This document shows, piece after piece, positions 35,122 to 47,813 of a stretch of 64,000 bases of DNA; positions within the stretch are counted from its first letter, which is position 1, and the number at the start of each line of letters is the position of its first letter. The notes beneath the pieces were generated by a model, which was not told the DNA's origin, did not search any database, and saw only the letters and a list, made by a program, of their open reading frames with translations. Location: positions 17,732,001 to 17,796,000 of the forward strand of contig OX419760.1 in assembly GCA_948567375.1 (NCBI GenBank). Reading direction: 5' to 3'. The translations under genes were made by a program, and so were the position numbers. This DNA comes from Lunularia cruciata (taxonomy: Eukaryota; Streptophyta; Marchantiopsida; Lunulariales; Lunulariaceae).

Positions 35122-35260
35122 TAACTGGAACAGAGGAGGCATGAAGGCACTACTGGAGAGACACTTGGGCACACGTGAAGTAGGTATGGCAATTGCTACT
35201 TTTGGGCCTAGTGTGTATAGTGCAGTGGGTGAGATGAAACAAAGTACAGATCTAGATGAG

Positions 35261-36870
35261 ATGGAAAAGAAGAAGAACAAATATCAAGGAGGAGAAACAA
35301 AGAGGCAAGGACAAGATGGACCTCTAGTGGGAGATGCTCAAGTTTCTCAAGTTCACCATGACCCGCAATTTCAAAGATTGCCCAAAAACGAAAGCAAGGT
35401 TGGTATAAATTCTTGGTACGCTCATAAGTTTCATGATACAGGGTTTGCTGTGAAGGAGTCAAAGGTAGAATGGCCACCAAAAGCAAAGGCAGGGAAAGCT
35501 CTTACCATTGACAAGAAGAGTGGGCAACATTTTATTGGAGGAATAGAGGCGGATAAATTTGAGAAGAGATTGAAGAAGAAAACTGAAGAACAGGGTGCTG
35601 ATTTTATCTTGCATGATGGTCTAAGGGGAGAATGGAGGTTTCAAGGGAATCACTTCAGCAGAAACAGGTTGGATGACTCTGACAAGGAAGAAACTCCTCA
35701 ACAAGGGTCTAGCAAGGAGCTAGTTCTTTTAGGAAAAGATGTGATGGAAGGTGTGGAGGAGAATTTTGAAGATCTCCCACCAAAAGGTCCTGACATTGGT
35801 AAGGAAGCTGTGGAAGTTGACAAAGATGAGGGAAGGTATGACCAGATTCATAGTGTTGCTTCTCAAGCAGCATTGCTTCACTTTTTATCTTCTGAATTGA
35901 GACAAGATCCACTTAAAATGCATCAAATGAGGGCTTTGTTTTTCCCTTTGGGTGAAGAAGAAGAAGCATCAGGACTTGATGAAGATGCAGAGGGGGAAGA
36001 AGAGTCATGCTCATTGTCATCATCTTCAGATAGTGAGAGTGATGCCAAAAAGGTGCGAAATGAAGAGGAGAAGGTTCCTGCCACTCAAATCAGGGAACTG
36101 AAAGGCTTGCACTCACAAACATGGATTGGGGCCACACCAGAGCATTAGACTTGCCTCCAGTGCTGTGCTCTTTCCAACCGAAAGGAGTGAAAGTCAAGTC
36201 TTTGACAATATATTCATCTGAATTTGGGGTGGAGCAGATAGCAAAGGAAGCAATGCAGGAACCTCAAGGTACTTACAGCCACAACGACAACAAAATTGAT
36301 GATGAAGTTGATCCTAAGAAGCTGCAAGAGTATGAGAAAGCTTTGAGGCAGAAGTTCAATCTTGACCAACTAAATGAACAAGACTTCAAAGGTTACGTAG
36401 CATCAAGTTCTAACTCTGAGCAAGAAGGCGGTAGAGTCAAAGAGGATGGGAATAGCAATATTGAGAAGGTTATTGGTAAGGAGAAAGATAAGTTGCAAGC
36501 AAAGTATCTTTTCTTGTTGTTTGAGACAAGAGGATTGGACGAGGAAAAGGTGGTGGGCAAGAAATCAGAGAAAGGAAACATGGAGATAAAGTTTCACACA
36601 GGACTAGATGAGCTTAGTGAGGAACTTATAGAGAAGATGAGGAAGACCAAGAGTGGTGAAATGGTATTGGAAGCCTACCCGTGCAAGAGAAGAAGAAGAA
36701 GGAAGAGGCAACCTTCCAAAAGAAGGAAGAGAAGAAGAGGAAGGCAGAGCTTGAGTTGTTGCTCATGGATGCCGATATGGTGCAAAATGGCCAGACCAAA
36801 TCAAAGCCACAGAAGGACTTGTCAAAGAAGGAAGAATAGAAGAAAAGGCAAATTGGTTGATGTACAAGAA
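35261..36870 (+). pseudogene. ESF1: Captured ESF1-like pre-rRNA processing gene (retrocopy-like)
   Basis: ESF1 is a nucleolar protein needed for 18S rRNA maturation. Blocks in family order: a Lys-rich start from ATG 35261; HHDPQFQRLPKNESKVGINS (N-terminal DPRFQRLPKHESKV motif); the acidic Ser/Glu stretch (35950-36060); MDWGHTRALDLPPVL and VKSLTIYSSEFG; KFNLDQLNEQDFKGYVASSS; MEIKFHTGLDELSEELIEK; AELELLLMDAD. Known ESF1 proteins are longer: the central NUC153/RRM-like part between EYEKALR and KFNLDQ is missing in frame. Frameshifts at about 36105 and 36685 break the frame. No introns are apparent, which suggests capture from mRNA. It lacks the very C-terminus. Confidence 0.8.
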
Positions 36871-36879
36871 GATGTTTTG

Positions 36880-37530
36880 GGGGAAAAGGAAATGTTGGCT
36901 GAAGGGACAAGTACATTCAAGCTATTGGATCAGAAGAGAGTACAGCTTGCCAATGAAAGGAAGGAGTTTTTGTCAACAATTAGTCTACTCATGAAGGATA
37001 TCAACACTCTCAAAGGGTCAGATCAGGAACTAGTAATACTTGCTAAAGAGAAGATGTAGCTTTTGGATAAAACCATTGCTTTGACCGATATTGGTGCACT
37101 AAAGCGGTTGAGTGAAGGGCACGCACAGTTGTAAAAATTGTAGAAAGAAGAGTTGGGGCTAGAAATGGAAAAAAGGATGGTGAGCATTGAACTTCAACTC
37201 CAAGAGTCCAAGAAAAAATATTGTGCTTTGGGGACCAGTTCAAAGGCAGCTGCCAAGATTTTGCAAGAGAAGCAAGGGTCCTTCAAGAACTGCCTGCAAA
37301 GTTTTCTCAAGAAGCTAAAGGATCTCCAAGTTGCATCACAAAGTAGTAGACTTCTGGTTGTGGGGTTCCATAATGCATGACATGACTCTGTTGCAGACGT
37401 CTATATCAAAATCCAAGAGCCTACCAAAGCAGCAACTGGAGGATATCAGAAATTACTTGTGGGAAACCATAAGCTCTACAACAAAGTGCAAGATTTGAAA
37501 GAGAGCAAGAGAGATAAGTTCCAACACAAT
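36880..37530 (+). pseudogene. Captured kinesin-14-like stalk fragment
   Basis: After the ESF1 part come coiled-coil segments (KRVQLANERKEFLSTISLLM…, KDLQVASQSS) and then, after stops, YQKLLVGNHKLYNKVQDLK. The last string matches the neck of plant kinesin-14 motors (YHKVLEENRKLYNxVQDLKG), just before the motor domain. The motor itself is absent; after VQDLK the sequence departs from the family, as at an exon boundary or capture breakpoint. Several stops (37057, 37131, 37378) show that it is not translated as one protein. Another coiled-coil protein with a similar neck cannot be excluded. Confidence 0.55.
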
Positions 37531-37657
37531 ATTGGAGTTGCAGAAGGAGGTAACATAAAAGAAGCGACTTGGAAGAAGTACCTGATCACGTTTTGGAGGA
37601 AGGTTTGCACTAGATTTCTAGAGGCTTGATGGTGCAGATCGGTGGCTGCACAGGATT

Positions 37658-37669
37658 GGTGGGGGTGGA
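37658..37669 (+). other. Polypurine tract
   Basis: GGTGGGGGTGGA directly precedes the TG of the right-hand LTR, as required for plus-strand priming. It fixes the element's orientation as plus. Confidence 0.7.
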
Positions 37670-40132
37670 TGTCGTCGGGAAAATAGCCCACGTGTACCCT
37701 TGAGGCTTTTGGTGTGATAAATTTTCTTTTCTCTTTTTGTTGTTGTAAGGAACATGGATTTATGATAATATGTCTTGGGTGTGGGTCTTGCTACCTTGCC
37801 GTGGGAGATATTTCCTATATTATTGTGAAGCCGGAAAAAGTTATGGTGTTATTAGCTCAAGGAGTCTTTTAATGTGGCTGGAGCCAAGACATAATGTGTG
37901 TGGGGGGGGGGTTTACACTAGCTCAGGTTCTGTTTATGTTATTGGAATGAAAGAGTACTGGGCTTAGAGGAGAACGAGCCGGAAATTTTTTTGAGAGAGA
38001 CAAAGATTTTGAATAAAGAAGGTTGCAAAGATTTTTGAGAGAGAAGGTGCAGGAGGTCTTTGGGAAATGACAGGGGAGGTTTTCAAGAGAGGAGTGGGCA
38101 GGAGTTTGGGACAAGGAGAATAATCGAAAGTGAGAAAGGCAGACAGTTTGGGAAATTTCACAGGATTTTTGAGAGAGAAGGGGCAGGAAGTCTTCATGAA
38201 AGGACATGGGAGGTTTTCGGGAGAAGAGTGGGCAGGAGTTCTGGACAAGGAGAATAATCAAAAGTGAGAAAGGCTGACAGTTTGGGAAATTTCATAGGAT
38301 TTTTGAGAGAGAAAATGCCAGAGGATTTCAAGAAATGAGGAGAGGAGTTTCAAGAGAGAAAGTGGCAAGAATTTTTGAGAGAAGACAGTAGGGTTTTGGA
38401 AAGTGATGGAGGATTTTTGAGAGAGGAAGGGCTGACAGTTTCAAGAAGTTGGCAGAGGGTTTTCGAGAGAAGTTGCAGGAATTTTTGGGAGAAGAAAGGA
38501 GTAGGGTTTTCGGAAAGTGATGGAGGATTTTCAAGAAGATGAGGGCTGGACAGTAGAGGGTTTTCAAGAAAAGTCTTGTGGGAGTGCACAGGCTGACAGG
38601 ATATGGATTTTGAGAAGATGAGGGCTAGACAATAGAGGGTTTTTTTTCAGGAAAGGTCTTGCGGGAGTGCATAGGCTGACAAGATATGGATTTCAAGAAG
38701 ATGAGGGCTGGACAGTAGAGGGTTTTCAGAGAAAGTCTTGCGGGAGTGCACATGCTGACAGGGTATGAAAATTCAAGATAGATGAGGGCTGGACAGTAGG
38801 GAGTTTTCAGGGAAAATGCCAGATGAGCTTGGTAAGGAGTGGTTGCAGGATTTTGAGAAGATGAGGGCTGGACAGTAGAGGGTTTCAGAAGATGAAGGCA
38901 AGGTTGGGCAGGAAGTTTTTGGGAAATGATAGGGGAGGTTTTTAGGAGAAGAGTTGGCAGAAGTTGAGTTCTTGACAAGGAGAATAATCAAAAGTGAGAA
39001 AAGCTCACATTTTGGGAAATTTCATAGGATTTTTGAGAGAGAAAATGCCAGAGGATTTCAAGAAATGAGGAGAGGAGTTTCAAGAGAGAAAGTGGCAAGA
39101 ATTTTTGAGAGAAGACAGTAGGTTTTGGAAAGTGATGGAGGATTTTTGAGAGAGGAAGGGCTGATAGTTCAAGAAGTTGGCAAAGGATTTTCAAGAGAAG
39201 TTGCAAGAATTTTTGGGAGAAGAAAGGAGTAGGGTTTTCGGAAAGTGATGGAGGATTTTCAAGAAGATGAGGGCTGGACAGTAGAGGGTTTTCAGAGGAG
39301 AAAGTCTTGCAAGAGTGCACATGCTGATAGGGTATGAAAATTTGAGACGGATGAGGGCTGTACAGAGAGTTTTTGGGAAATGATAGTAGAGAGCGCTCGG
39401 GAAAATGCCAGAAGAGCTTTGCAAGGAGTGGTTGCAAGATTTTGAGAAGGAGAGGGCTGAACAAGGGTTTTCAGTGGATCTTTGTGAGGGTTTTCAGAGG
39501 AGAAAGCATTAATGGGAGTGCTGTTGGGAGGTGAAGGAAGAAGTCCGGAGGGTGAGTCATCTTTACTGTTATCAGACAGAGTGCGTGTGAAGGCGCCAGC
39601 TGAAATGATTTTCTGTCATAATTTAGTGCAGACACTATATGAACTGGAGTTGGTTGGCTTTTCCAAAATTGTGAACCTTGCAGCTAAAATTTTATAAATG
39701 ACAAATCCTGAGAAAATGGTGTGGTTGATCTGCGACTAGCATCGAGGAAGTTCTATTTTAGGAGCTCTCAGTCCGTCTATATGAATGGTTTGATTCAGTA
39801 GTTTGGGTGCCGGGTTGAGCCGAATAGAATACTATTTGTTGTTTGTGAAATTCCCAACCATTCCTAGGGACTGTCGGGTCCAAAACCATAGCAGAACCTG
39901 CATGAACTAGCCAATTCTGTGAAGGCCAAAAACAAACACAAACCCTCGAGAAGCCTAACATTAGGAAACAAAGGAAAACTCAAAATTTTACAGAGCTGAG
40001 ATTTCCAACACACCAAGAATAGGAAGAGAATGACACTCTATGAGAAACTCTAAATCAACTACAATAACGACAAACTAAGCACAAGCAGCCAGGTGCTCCG
40101 TGCACTCTCAAGGCCAAACAATTTCCCCAACA
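37670..40132 (+). repeat. 3' LTR (2463 bp), repeat-built
   Basis: Partner of 32731-35121: the start TGTCGTCGGG, the unique 5' part, the array 37970-39500, and the unique 3' part (39510-40132) all correspond. A run of ten G at 37902-37911 is a local difference. Divergence is mainly in repeat number and order, with scattered substitutions in the unique parts. Confidence 0.85.
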
Positions 40133-40192
40133 ACGGTTTCAAACAAATTTATTTTCAAATCTTCTACTAATTTATATTTCTAAATTTTATCA

Positions 40193-40815
40193 TGTATATT
40201 TATTTATTTATTTATACATACAAGCAACATCATACACTATAAAAACACAAATCATACAAAAGTCACGCATGAACTCTAAAGTGCAACAATCAAATCAATC
40301 CAATATACACTCAACTCATATCAATAACTCAACTCAAGAAACTATCATCAATAGGGTTCTAATTTCACAATCAAACCATTCCACTCTAGCTAAGAATCTC
40401 TGAGTGATGCTCATTGGACTTTTTCCACCATAACCAAGAGCTCAAAGGCTCAACATCAAAAAGTGAGCTCTCTAGTGTTGCACTTCAAAGGTATACCCTT
40501 TGGACTTGACCTAGAACTCCAACCCTAACGGTGCCATTGATGGTCCATTTGATAGTGCAAACAATAGTTCTAACAATATGATCAATAACCCTAACACAAA
40601 ATTTGGCTGCCATTAAGTATTCTTTGAGCAACTACTAGTATAACTATGACTGCTAAGATTAACACTCCAACGTTCAAGCAAACTAGTTTGAGCACTACAA
40701 AATCATGGCAGCTGTTGTGTATATACATCACTACATAACATACATCTTTATCAACATCATACTCTATAGAAACACAAGTCATACCAAAGTCACACATGAA
40801 CTCTAAAATACTACA
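40193..40815 (-). repeat. 3' LTR of family-3 copy G2
   Basis: On the minus strand the LTR starts TGTAGTATTTTAGAG and ends …AAATATACA. It has the family's X-Y-X layout, with an about 100-bp block (CATCATAC-CTATA-AACACAA-CTCTAAA) near both ends. Ends are less certain than for G1 because the sequence is decayed. Confidence 0.6.
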
Positions 40816-42063
40816 ATTGCCACCTTAGTTTGCAATTAGGTCCCTCTAACTCCAAATAGCCATCTTTTCCACTTTTGTGATATGCCCTATGGTGGACAAA
40901 TATCAAGGAAGTCCGGCACTATCTAGCCCCATTGTTAGTCACTTGTCTACAATCTATATCATGCAAGGAGTGAACTAGCTATGGGTCAAGTATATCGAGT
41001 ACATAGCCATTGTTCTCGAGGAACTATCATGAGGGTAGAAGTCAAACATGTCATATGCCATATGCCATCCTCTCAAATAACTATCACACACAAACATAAT
41101 AACAACTCCACTAGAAAAGCCACATAACATACATTGCAAGCCTACATGCACAGTTGCCAAGCTTGGATCCATAGTGACATCAATGTTTAGGAGGTGACAT
41201 GGTGGATAATTATGCATATGATCTTTCCAAATAATACCATCATGTCCTATCAAACTCACCACAATTTACAAAAAGCAAAACTACATGCACTCTCAAGATA
41301 GTGCAACTTGTAGTCAAATTAAGTGTCATCAATGTATTCTATTGTAAATATATATCACCTAAATGAAATCATTGTATATAATTGCATATAATCACTTGAA
41401 TGAAATCAATGGATCAAGGTTCCATAACCTCCTACTCAAATAGTAACACAACATAAGGTATCCTTATATTGAGTAATCTCTAAATTCTCAAAGGCCATTG
41501 GCATTACTCTCCATTGAAAATATGTGCTCATCCATATATATGGATCATCCAAGTCCAAAACAATAGTAGCATTGCTACAATTGGTTAGATCTCATCCATA
41601 GATTAGAAAGTAAAGAGAAAGGATTCCAAGGAAGCTTGCAAACTGAATTAATAGTCCATAGCTAACAAAAGTACTTAGAGATCACAATCTCCCAAGTGGA
41701 ATCTCTATTAACCTTACTTATACAATCCTCTCTTCACTAATTGAACCACTCTCTCTCCTAAACCATCTGCCTGATGATATTGAGAGATAGTATGGTGATC
41801 AATCAAAGCCTTATCACACAAGACTTGAAACTCTCCCAAGAACTCCTTACCTTGATCAATCAAAACCTCAATTGGTGCACCAAAATGATGAAGAACACTA
41901 TCCATGAATAAGTAAGTTGTCCTTTCATTGGACTTGTCGAGAAGTATCACCAATTCAATCCACTTGGAGAAGTGCCCCACCATAACCAAAATATACAAAT
42001 GATGTCTCACAATCAACAATAAAGGTCCAACAAAGTCCAAACTCCAATAGTAAGCCAACTCTA
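40816..42063 (-). pseudogene. Family-3 copy G2, integrase and decayed PHD finger
   Basis: The minus strand gives the integrase core (YYWSLDFVGPL with the first Asp, VLIDQGKEF with the second, YHQADGLGERVVQLVK with the Glu) at 42060-41714, then the C-terminal module, then a PHD-like segment at 41150-41010 (LQCMLC…VCDS…RGWHMA; in a shifted frame …VPREQWLC). Two zinc ligands have become Tyr. Truncated at 42063 by insertion of copy G3's LTR. Confidence 0.75.
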
Positions 42064-42644
42064 TGTTGTGCATATATACATTGCTACACAACATACATAG
42101 TTTTTAGCATCACATACTATAAAAACACAACTCACACATAACATCATACATTATAGAAGCCCAACTCACATATAAGTTATACATGGACTCTAAAGTGCCA
42201 TAATAATCAGTTTATTCTCAACTCGGATGACACTCAATTAGATCAATACTTGATCTATCACTCAACAATCTGCCAACAATAGAGCACTAATTACAATCAA
42301 GCCACATCCACTCTAGCTAAGAGACTCTAGGTGATGCATGTCAGCCTCTATCCACCATAACTAGGAACTTGAAGGCTCAACATCCGAGAAGTGAACCCTT
42401 TGGAGTTGCACTTCAAAAGTATACCTCTTGATCTTGACCTAGGTCTCCAACCCTAACAGTCTCATTGATGACACATTTGATGGTGCAAATGGTGCAAGTG
42501 ATGATGGGTCCCACCATGTAATCAATACTCCAAACATGAAATGTGACCATCAACAAGTAGTCTATGAGTAACTGCTAAAATACCTCTAACTACCCACACT
42601 ACTACTCCAACATTTGAGCAATCTGGGTGCAATGTTACAAATGG
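42064..42644 (-). repeat. Partial LTR of family-3 copy G3
   Basis: It matches the G1 LTR from its TGTCGTGCGTATATAC-type end (here TGTTGTGCATATATAC) for 581 bp and is cut at 42644 by the 5' LTR of copy E. The remainder of the LTR and the G3 interior are not in the window. Confidence 0.75.
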
Positions 42645-45403
42645 TGTAACAATATGGAGTTTAACAATGAATTTAGTTAGGACTAACATAGTAGCAAATA
42701 GGCCAAATTAGCCTAAAATATTCTAGAGATATCTAAGAAGCTTCCTGGCTAGCTTAGCTTGTACTCCAAGTAAGTAGCTTCTAGAAGGAAGCTTCTAAAA
42801 GCTTCCTTCTAGCTTAGCTTGCAAGCAAAGTAGGTGGCTTCTAGAAGGAAGTGTCTTGAGAAGCTTCTTGGTTAATTTGGTTTGCACTCCAAGAAAGTTG
42901 CTCAAGGAAGCTTCTTGAGAAACTTCTCAAGAGCCTTGTATGTTCTCTATAAATACAAGAGCCAAAGCTCATGCTAAGCATTTGGAGTTTACACATATTC
43001 AAATGTCCCAATGTGAGCTTCCATTCTCCTATTTCTCTCTTTGGTCTTGGTCTTTTATGTTGGTATTAGAGCAGGAATGGGATAGATGAAATTTATGGAC
43101 CACCAAATCCATTTCCGGCAAACCATTGAGATTTTTATGTCCAAGTACTAACCAAGCATTGTTTTACACAATTCATCACCTCACACTTTGGGTAGGATTT
43201 TTTGCATATGATCACCTTGTCTAAGCAACCCTTGATACTTCCAATTGTAACTTATGGAGAACAATGGATGTGTTGCATTTATGTGTTAATAAATTAGATA
43301 AATTGGGAGAAGTGAGATAGAGTAGTAGCCATGGTGGCAATACCTGATGTTATCATTGCTATGTAGCGACAAATCCAACACCTTACTCTATTGTTGGATG
43401 AATGAGACCATCAATGACAAGAACACGTAGAGAGAGCACTTGTTTGAGATGGAGAAGATCAAATCCAATGTCCAAAACCCAAGGTGTTTGAAGGCAAGAA
43501 TCTCTTGGGCACAGTGGAGAATTCTTTGTTTGACTATGAATGTTACTTCGAACCTACCAATCTTCAAAATGAATAGAAATAGATTCTCTTGGCTTCTAGC
43601 TAATTGGATGGCATGGCAAAGCTTTGGTGGCAATTTTGAGTGGAGCAAGCTGAACAAAAAATTGTTGCACCAATCTTGACGTGGGCAAAATTCAAGAATG
43701 CAATACTTGGACTATTTCAAGCTATAAATGCCACATAAGCCGCACAAGATAGGTTGGTAGAGTTGAAGGAGATTGGCTCTATTAGGAGCTACATCATGCA
43801 ATACCAAAATTTCATCATGCAAATTCTAGATATACAAAAAAGAGAATTTTTGTATCAATTTGTGAGGGGCTTGAAGTCACAAACCAAATTGGAGGTGACC
43901 ATGCAAGAGCCACAAAATGTGGAAGAAGCCATGCAGTTGGTTGAGCGCTTTGATTCCTTGGTTATGACAACTTGGTCTCAACCTTGACCTAGATAGAACC
44001 TCCTAGTACACTACACACGGGTGGAGGAACCGGCACCAATGAGATCAATGTTGGGTAACGGAGACCACTTGGTATAACAAATAAAGAAAGATTATGACAA
44101 AAATGGTGATTGTTTTTATTATCACCAAGTGGGACATTGTATTGTTGAATGTCTACTTAGGAATGGATGACCTTGACAAATTGCCTAGATGGAATGTGTG
44201 GAGCACATTGATCAAGGAAATGACAAATCCCAATAGGAGATTTCAAGCCGCATGTTGTGGACTTGATTAGTTCCAATGGGATCAAAGGCTGGACCTACGC
44301 AAGTTTGCTTCACTTGCAAGGTATGATATCTGATCAAGGTTGTAGGATTTTGGTTCATTTCGAAAGTTCAAAGAATTGCATGTTCATGTAGTTAGTGGCG
44401 GAATTACATTTTCTTGTCAAGCTAAAAATTGGAAGTAAATTAATGTTGGTGGATGGTAAAAAGGGTTTTGCATTACATACCTCACAATTGAGGATTAGAA
44501 ATGAATATTTAGAGTGTATGAGGTTTATAATGACACCTCTACACTATGATGTCATTCTAGATTTGCCTTGGCTTGAACGTCATAAGGTTCAATTTGATTG
44601 GAACCAATGACAAATTCAAGTACAACACCATGGTAGGAATTTCATATTAGGTTGTCTAGCACCTCTAACTAAGACACCTAAGAATAGTTAGTCCCAAGAT
44701 GGGAAGGTTGTTGGGAAGGTAATCATAGGGTAAGCTTTGAAGAGAAATGAGTCCCAAGATGGGAAGTTTGGTAAGGAAGCAACCATAGAGCAAGCTTTGA
44801 AAGGTGATGAGTCCTTAAATGGGAAGTTTGTCAACAAAGTAACCATAAAGCAAGCTTTGGAGGAAGATACGTCTATTTTTGCGGTGTGGATCAAGTCTAT
44901 TACACTAGGACAATTTGAGAAGAGGCAGGAGCCTCATCAAGCAATGGTTGATCAAATAGTTCAAACTTTTAAAGATATGTTTCTAGATGATTTGCCAAAG
45001 GCATTACCCTATGATTGTGGTATGCCCTTCAAGATTGAGTTATTGCCAAGAAGTACTCCAATGAGTAGACCAATCTATCGGCTCTCACCAAAGGAGTTGG
45101 AGGAATTGTGAATAACACTTATGGAGTTGTTGGAGAAGGATTTCATATGACATAGTATATATCCTTGGGGAGCACTAGTACTATTTGTTCCAAAGAAGGA
45201 TGGAGGACTTTATTTTTGTATCAACTATCATGGGCTCAATAAACAAATAGTGAAGAATTCATATCCCTTGCCTCAAATTGATGACTTGCTTGATCAATTG
45301 AGTGGAGCATGATACTTCTCCAAGTTGGATATTCATAATGGCTATTGGAAAATCCTCATTGATAGGGAAGATGTGCAAAAGAATACCTTTCATACAAGGT
45401 ATG
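42645..45403 (+). mobile_element. Chromovirus copy E, 5' half
   Basis: The 5' LTR is 42645-43059 (TGTAACAATATGG … TTTTATG), the primer site TGGTATTAGAGC starts at 43061, gag covers about 43320-44180, protease 44280-44630 and RT 44740-45403. The protease has its active site mutated (VHFESS-like in place of VDSGSS). RT shows [14 protein letters not shown] and [11 protein letters not shown] and stops where copy F inserted. Relic with many stops. Confidence 0.85.
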
Positions 45404-45743
45404 TGTAAAAGACCATGACCAAGGAGAGAAATTGGAGAATGGAAACTCATATTGGGACACTTGAATGAGGGAAAACTCTGAATGCCTAGCATTAGCTTTG
45501 GCTTTGGTATTTATAGGTAGCATACAAGGCCCTTGAGAAGCTTCTCAAGAAGCTTCCTTGAGCCACTTTCTTAGAGTGCAAGCCAAGTTAACCAAGAAGC
45601 TTCTCAAGAAGCTTCCTACTTGGCGTGCAAGTTAAGCTAGTCAAGAAGCTTTTGAGATGCTTTTGGAATATTCTGGCCTAATTTGGCTTATTCTCTACTT
45701 TGTTAGCCTTACTAACTACGTCGTTAAACTCCATATTGTTATA
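45404..45743 (-). repeat. 3' LTR of chromovirus copy F
   Basis: Minus-orientation LTR, TGTAAAAGACC … TATTGTTATA, only 340 bp because of a deletion inside the AAGCTTC-rich part. It interrupts copy E's RT just after the CTRYG-type region. Confidence 0.85.
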
Positions 45744-47101
45744 TATTCCTCCATTGCTAGTTGGTGACGTCCTTGTTGCCATTGAAGCTTTGAACTCTTG
45801 GATGGCTGTCTATGCATTTTGGAGGTGAGAAAGAGGTTCCCATGTGGCATCATGAAGTGGATACCATTTTCAAAAGACCTTGTACTTTGTATGTTGTTGG
45901 CATCTTTGTTGAATGTGGCAACATGCAAGGATACAATCAACTTTGTACTCCTCATAATCATTGATAAGTACAGGAGGAAGAGATGGTTGGACTCAAGAGG
46001 AAAAAGAAGAGGGGTTAGGAACAAAGAGTTTAACTTGGAAATATGAAAGACAAGATGGATGCACATATGACAAGGCAAGGAAAGTCAATAAGCAATAGGT
46101 GAGACAATTTAGGTGACATCAAAGGGTCCTATCCAATTAAAGGCAAGTTAAAAAACTTGGGTATCAAGTGGGAGAGGTAGATTACTAGAGGATAACATAA
46201 CTTTATCACCAACTTCAAAGGTGAGATCATGACGATGGTGGTCCGCATATTGTTTTTGACAATTTTGAGCAACAAGGAGGCGAGATTTGGCTTGTTGGAG
46301 AGATTTAAAGATGGTGGTCAAGAAGGTTGAAGTATGAGGGACCTAAGACAGAGGAGGGGCAAGAAGAGAATGTGGGACAAGCGGATCTTGGCCAAAATTG
46401 AGAAAGAAAGGAGAAAATCTGATGCTTGCCTGTTTGGAATTTTTGTAGGAAAATTATGCAGCTACAAGATATTCATCCCAATTGGTATGGTGGACATTGA
46501 CAAAAGCATGCAACATATCTTCCACGCTATGATTTTCACATTCCGTTTGTCTATTAGTTTGAGAATGATAGGTTGTGGACAAAGCAAGCTTGGTGCCAAG
46601 TATCAAGAAGAATGCTTGCCAAAACTTCCCGATGAATCAAGGATTGTGGTTGGAGATGAGTACACATGGCATCCCATGATGCTTGAAAACATTGTCAACA
46701 TTGATTTGCACTAAGGTTGGAGCATCCACGGTATCATAGATTGGTGCTAAGTAGATTTGCATACTAAGCTTATCCATAAACACCATAATTGATGTGTGTC
46801 CTTGCTTTGTCTTGGGCAAGGATGTGATGAGATCCAAGCTCACATGTTTTCATTGAGTGGATGGAATGGGGAATGGTTGAAGGAGTCCACTTGGCTTCTG
46901 GTTGCTAGCCTTGTTACGTTGGTAGCTCTCACATGATCAAATAAACTCTTGAACATCTCGTGTCATGTTGGGCCACCACCATTGGCATTAGAGGGTGCCC
47001 AAGGTCTTGTCCACACCCATGTCACCAGCTATTGGTAAATCATGGGCTTCTTGAAGGCAAACAAGTTGGAGATCACCTTTGGCTGGAACATAGATCCGGT
47101 C
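45744..47101 (-). pseudogene. Chromovirus copy F, chromodomain and integrase relic
   Basis: The minus strand carries chromodomain remnants (about 45790-46000), the integrase C-terminus (46040-46200), the core (46200-46860; SLDLITSLPKTKQGH and SNHNP with the catalytic Asp changed to Asn) and the zinc-binding part (46860-47097). Interrupted at 47101 by family-2 copy a. Confidence 0.8.
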
Positions 47102-47581
47102 TGTAACACCCATTTGTGCATGTGTATGGTATTGTGATATTTGGCTTGGTATTACAAGTAGTTGAGAGATATTATTTATAAAGGGATAAAGGATGGTTCT
47201 ACATTAGTCATGATTAGCTAAATTTAGTCATAGCTAAGATAGAGTGGACCTTACTTTAGAGGAAGTGGAAAAGATGAGCACCACTATTTTGGATTCTAGT
47301 GTGTTGACTTGGTATTATTCTTAGGTGTTTGGCTTTGAGGAAAGAGTTGAGAACTCTTGGGCCCATAAGCCTTTTTGTTTTGGATTCTTCTATAGTCCAA
47401 GGATAGCCTATGTGAAAGAATCCTTGACTTAGTGGTTGGGTCAAGATAAGATCACATGCTTAGTGGAATATGCCCATGTGGATAGATATTCCTTTATACT
47501 TTTTGACTTTATTTGACTTTTAGCCTAGTAACTTGAGTTACTCCGGTAATTAGTAACTTTGGTGCATAACTATTTCACGAG

Positions 47582-47589
47582 TATATAAA
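47582..47589 (+). promoter_or_regulatory. TATA box in family-2 LTR
   Basis: TATATAAA in CGAGTATATAAACAAGG, about 205 bp before the LTR end. It is repeated at 52512-52519 and, on the minus strand, in the LTRs at 1214-1905 and 56654-57345. Confidence 0.6.
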
Positions 47590-47797
47590 CAAGGAGTGAG
47601 GAGGTACTCATCATCCTTTCATTTGCAACTATCTCTTTCTCATTGAGCTCTCTAGTGAGCAATGTCTTGAGTCTTGGAGTGTTAGTCTTGGAGGAGTTTG
47701 ATAGGGTTGAGGTTCCTTGTATTCTTAGTCCATGGTGTGCTACCATAATAGCCATTAAAGGTTCATCTTGAGTGAGAGACAGGCCAGCTCATATTTT

Positions 47798-47813
47798 TGG
47801 TGCCGTTGCCAGG
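47798..47813 (+). other. Primer-binding site of family 2
   Basis: TGGTGCCGTTGCCAGG, four bases after the LTR. It differs slightly from the TGGCGCCGTTGCCGGGG site widely seen in non-chromovirus Ty3/gypsy elements of plants. Both differences (GC to GT, GG to AG) are transitions. Confidence 0.7.

Larger units (their letters stand above)
32731..40132 (+). mobile_element. Large LTR element carrying host-gene fragments
   Basis: Two direct repeats of 2391 and 2463 bp (32731-35121, 37670-40132) start TGTCRTCGGG and end TTTCCCC(G/A)ACA, with inverted termini as in LTRs. The 2548-bp interior lacks gag, protease, RT and integrase and instead has ESF1-derived and kinesin-14-like sequence in element orientation. 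A purine tract GGTGGGGGTGGA lies directly before the right repeat. The layout resembles LARD-type non-autonomous elements with captured genes. No convincing target duplication (GACAA versus ACGGT) and no standard primer site were seen, so ends or history are incompletely understood. Confidence 0.8.

Noticed and set aside
37970..39464. Similar minus-strand frames in the second LTR
   Set aside because: Same repeat artefact.
33010..39500. A CRISPR-like array
   Set aside because: Repeats are degenerate, spacers are not unique, and the setting is a plant LTR.
32726..40137. Target-site duplication of the large LTR element
   Set aside because: The flanks GACAA and ACGGT do not match; claiming one would require shifting the ends arbitrarily.
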